A stretch of 47,701 nucleotides of DNA from Synechococcales cyanobacterium CRU_2_2 (lineage in GTDB: Bacteria; Cyanobacteriota; Cyanobacteriia; PCC-9006; JAAUQQ01): the NCBI GenBank assembly GCA_012034805.1, contig JAAUOP010000022.1, forward strand, positions 1-47,701, written 5' to 3'. The notes under the pieces were generated by a model. It saw only the letters and a list, made by a program, of their open reading frames with translations, searched no databases and was not told where the DNA came from. This document shows, one piece after another, positions 45,622 to 47,701 of this stretch. Position 1 is the stretch's first letter; every line of letters starts with the position of its first letter. Position numbers and translations under genes: made by a program.

Positions 45622-46461
45622 ATGGCTTTGCTGGATGCTCTGATCGCGCTTGATAAACCGGAAAATCAGACGGTTGAAAATTGGCCTGACTATGTCAAAC
45701 AACTGGGGTTGAAGGAGAAGGATATTGAAGACTTGGTTGCGATCGCGACCAATGAGGCCCTAACAGACGATGGAGATACCTGGTTCGCCCCGATTCATGC
45801 TTGGCGAGCCCTTGGGCAAATGCGGGCAAAAGCTGCGATCGAGCCCCTAATTTCCACCTTCAACTGGGACATGGACTGGGCTTGGGAAGAACTGCTTGAT
45901 GTGTATACACTCCTAGGCGCTGAGGCGCTGCCCGCCCTCGCCAAGGCCCTGAAGCCGACGCAGGCTGGGGGGGGCGAGAGTTCGATCTCCTTGGCTGAAA
46001 GTATGAGCAGAATTGGGAAGCTATCCGAAACGGCGCGGACGGAGGCGATCGCGCTGCTGGTGGAGATTTTGGGCGATCGCCAAACCTACGATCGCAAGGC
46101 AAACGATCGCAAGGCAAATGGCGGTATTGTGTTTGCCCTGTTAGAACTCAAGGCCGTGGAAGCTGAAAAAGTCTTGGAGGAAGCCCATGCAGGGGATCGG
46201 GTTGATACGTCCCATTGTGGGAGCTGGGCGGCGGTGCAGGTCAGTTTGGGGTTGCGCGATCGCAGCGAGTTTACAGCGGAGGAGCTCAAGCCACTCTACA
46301 AGGATCAGCCGCTGTTCTTTCGGTCATTGCAAGAACAAGAGCGATTGCAGCGAGCACCTGAAACCCTGTTTACCGTACCCCAGCCCAAGCGAGAGAAGAG
46401 AGCGGGGTTTGGGGGTGGAGCTGCACAGAAGAAGGGGAAGCAGTCTAAAAAGAAGCGGTGA
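45622..46461 (+). CDS. HEAT-like repeat protein of unknown function
   Basis: 279 residues. Helical repeats are visible: WFAPIHAWRALGQMRAKAAI, WEELLDVYTLLGAEALPALA, SLAESMSRIGKLSETARTEA and VFALLELKAVEAEKVLEEAH, a layout typical of HEAT/PBS-lyase-like scaffolds. Between two of them an in-frame near-duplicate YDRKANDRKANGG is encoded by two copies of GATCGCAAGGCAAA, overlapping HIP1-like sequence. The C-terminal 40 residues are Lys/Gly-rich and disordered (KRAGFGGGAAQKKGKQSKKK), perhaps nucleic-acid binding. No catalytic residues recognised. It resembles DUF1186-type proteins in size, but this is uncertain. Confidence 0.65.
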   Translation: MALLDALIALDKPENQTVENWPDYVKQLGLKEKDIEDLVAIATNEALTDDGDTWFAPIHAWRALGQMRAKAAIEPLISTFNWDMDWAWEELLDVYTLLGAEALPALAKALKPTQAGGGESSISLAESMSRIGKLSETARTEAIALLVEILGDRQTYDRKANDRKANGGIVFALLELKAVEAEKVLEEAHAGDRVDTSHCGSWAAVQVSLGLRDRSEFTAEELKPLYKDQPLFFRSLQEQERLQRAPETLFTVPQPKREKRAGFGGGAAQKKGKQSKKKR

Positions 46462-46560
46462 GATCCATGGTTTTGCATCTGATTCCTACAAAATAAAAAG
46501 CAGTGGTCGGTTCTCAGTTGGATTTGTCACAATGGTCTCAGTCGTTTGCCTCCAAAGCCC

Positions 46561-47680
46561 ATGCCCTGTGCTGTGATTTTGACTGCGCTCCCGGTGGAGT
46601 ACTTGGCGGTGCGCGACCATTTGACCGCTCTCCAAGAGGAAGTTCACCCCCAAGGGACGATTTATGAGCGGGGGCAGTTTGCTGGAGAAGGTCAGTCCTG
46701 GGAAGTGGGGCTGGTGGAGATTGGGGCAGGGAATCCGGGGGCAGCACTGGAGGCGGAACGGGCCATTGCCTATTTTAAGCCGGAGGTGATTTTGTTTGTG
46801 GGGGTGGCAGGGGGCCTGAAGGATATAGCGCTGGGGGATGTGGTGGCCTCGACGAAGGTGTATGGCTATGAGTCGGGGAAGGCGGAGGTGCTGTTTAGGC
46901 CGAGGCCGGAGATTGGGCTGGCGGCGTATAGCTTGGAGCAACGGGCACGGGCGGAGGCGCGGAAGGGGAATTGGTTGAGGCGGTTGGCGGTGGTGCCGGA
47001 GCCGAGACCACGGGTGTTTGTGGCTCCGATCGCAGCGGGGGAGAAGGTGGTGGCTTCGACGCAGTCGGCGGTGTTTGAGTTTTTGCGGGAGCGCTATGAG
47101 GATGCGATTGCAGTGGAAATGGAGGGACTCGGTTTCCTAGAGGCGGCGCGGGCGAATCAGAAGGTATCGGCGATGGTGGTGCGGGGCATCTCCGATCTAA
47201 TTGACGGAAAGGGGAAAGCCGACAAATCGGGTTCTCAAGAGATGGCGGCCCGCCATGCGAGTGCGTTTGCTTTTTCATTGATTACAAAAGAAGCAAAAAA
47301 AATCTGGAACCAGATGAAAAATCTTCTCCAGAAGGAAAGCCTGCCTTTCCGATAGAAGACACTTTAGATTCGGAGGAAGGTCCATATCGAGGCTTGCAGC
47401 CTTTTGACAAAAGTACTGCCAAGTTCTTTTTGGAAAGGAGCGTACTATTGCAAGGCTAGAAAAGAAACTTGACGTATCTAGACTCATCTTCTTCTTTGGC
47501 CCATCAGGAAGCGGCAAGTCTTCCATTATAAAGGCCGGACTAATTCCCAAACTTCAGAGTCGTGAGGATAAGTGGGATATTTTAGAGGTAGACCAGCCAG
47601 GCACAAAGCCTATTTTAAGGGTACATTCTGTCTGGGAAGACTTTTTTAGAAAGCAAGAAAAACTTACCGAATTTAAATGA
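46561..47680 (+). CDS. PNP/MTAN-like nucleosidase domain followed by nSTAND1 ATPase, frame-disrupted and partial
   Basis: First domain (residues 1-235 from ATG 46561; a TTG at 46546 is in frame): a nucleoside phosphorylase/nucleosidase fold with E13 (LPVEYLAV), GVAGGL (81-86), VEMEG (185-189) and catalytic-type D212 in [10 protein letters not shown]. After a TAG at 47353 the next frame continues [20 protein letters not shown], the hallmark entry of nSTAND1 domains, and after T5 47427-47431 a third frame gives [12 protein letters not shown] and the P-loop [20 protein letters not shown] sixth T restores FFFGKERTI. The P-loop frame stops at 47680, 21 bases before the window ends, so the sensor part is not seen. 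PNP-type effectors on STAND ATPases occur in phage defence and can deplete ATP or related nucleotides. Confidence 0.82.
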
Positions 47681-47701
47681 ATATTCTCCTTCAGCCAAGC
47701 T

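Overview
The window looks like chromosomal DNA of a cyanobacterium, probably filamentous, of moderate GC. The HIP1 octamer GCGATCGC occurs throughout, and many proteins belong to families that are mainly or only cyanobacterial: an FHA-fused class A penicillin-binding protein, a GTPase-DUF697 protein, a GUN4-domain protein, DUF4230, Uma2 and DUF4058 proteins, and a short RRM protein. No species name can be given from the sequence alone.

Layout. 0-7 kb: the edge of a PD-(D/E)XK protein, a DNA photolyase, a Nudix hydrolase, an ELWxxDGT-repeat protein and a PhoD-like phosphatase. 7-11 kb: cytoplasmic alpha-amylase, a small membrane protein, then about 1.2 kb of AT-rich decayed sequence. 10.4-18.8 kb: RibD_C reductase, histidine kinase, Gfo/Idh oxidoreductase, RNase III, the RNase P RNA gene (minus strand) and RecQ. 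18.9-26.3 kb: an accessory region with two Uma2 nuclease-like genes (one lacking its core), a GHL10 glycosidase-like protein, a NACHT-GUN4 STAND ATPase, a decayed REP-associated (RAYT) transposase, DUF4058 and an SH3b protein. 26.3-40 kb: housekeeping genes mixed with conserved unknowns: tRNA-Arg(CCG), recF, speD, a pentapeptide-CPBP fusion, a lipoprotein, rlmH, ilvA, an NlpC/P60 peptidase, an FkbM methyltransferase, a DMT transporter coupled to DUF4230, and rsmH divergent from a TIGR03643 gene. 40-47.7 kb: a cupin, FHA-PBP1, an RRM protein, GTPase-DUF697, a HEAT-like protein, and at the edge a broken gene with a nucleoside-phosphorylase-like effector followed by an nSTAND1 P-loop.

Three patterns cut across the genes. 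(1) At least nine otherwise well-conserved genes are split by single-base indels, nearly all deletions. Six sit in 5-base homopolymers where a sixth base restores the frame, which points to sequence error or very recent decay. Those genes are annotated here as one locus each. (2) Short tandem duplications (units of about 12-21 bp) are common at gene starts, gene ends and in spacers, and some are translated. (3) REP-like palindromes lie at gene ends, and a RAYT remnant is present.

The most interesting candidates for undescribed biology are the two STAND-type proteins, NACHT-GUN4 (a tetrapyrrole-type sensor on an NLR-like ATPase) and PNP-nSTAND1 (an immune-type effector architecture), and the pentapeptide-repeat/CPBP fusion whose catalytic motifs look altered.
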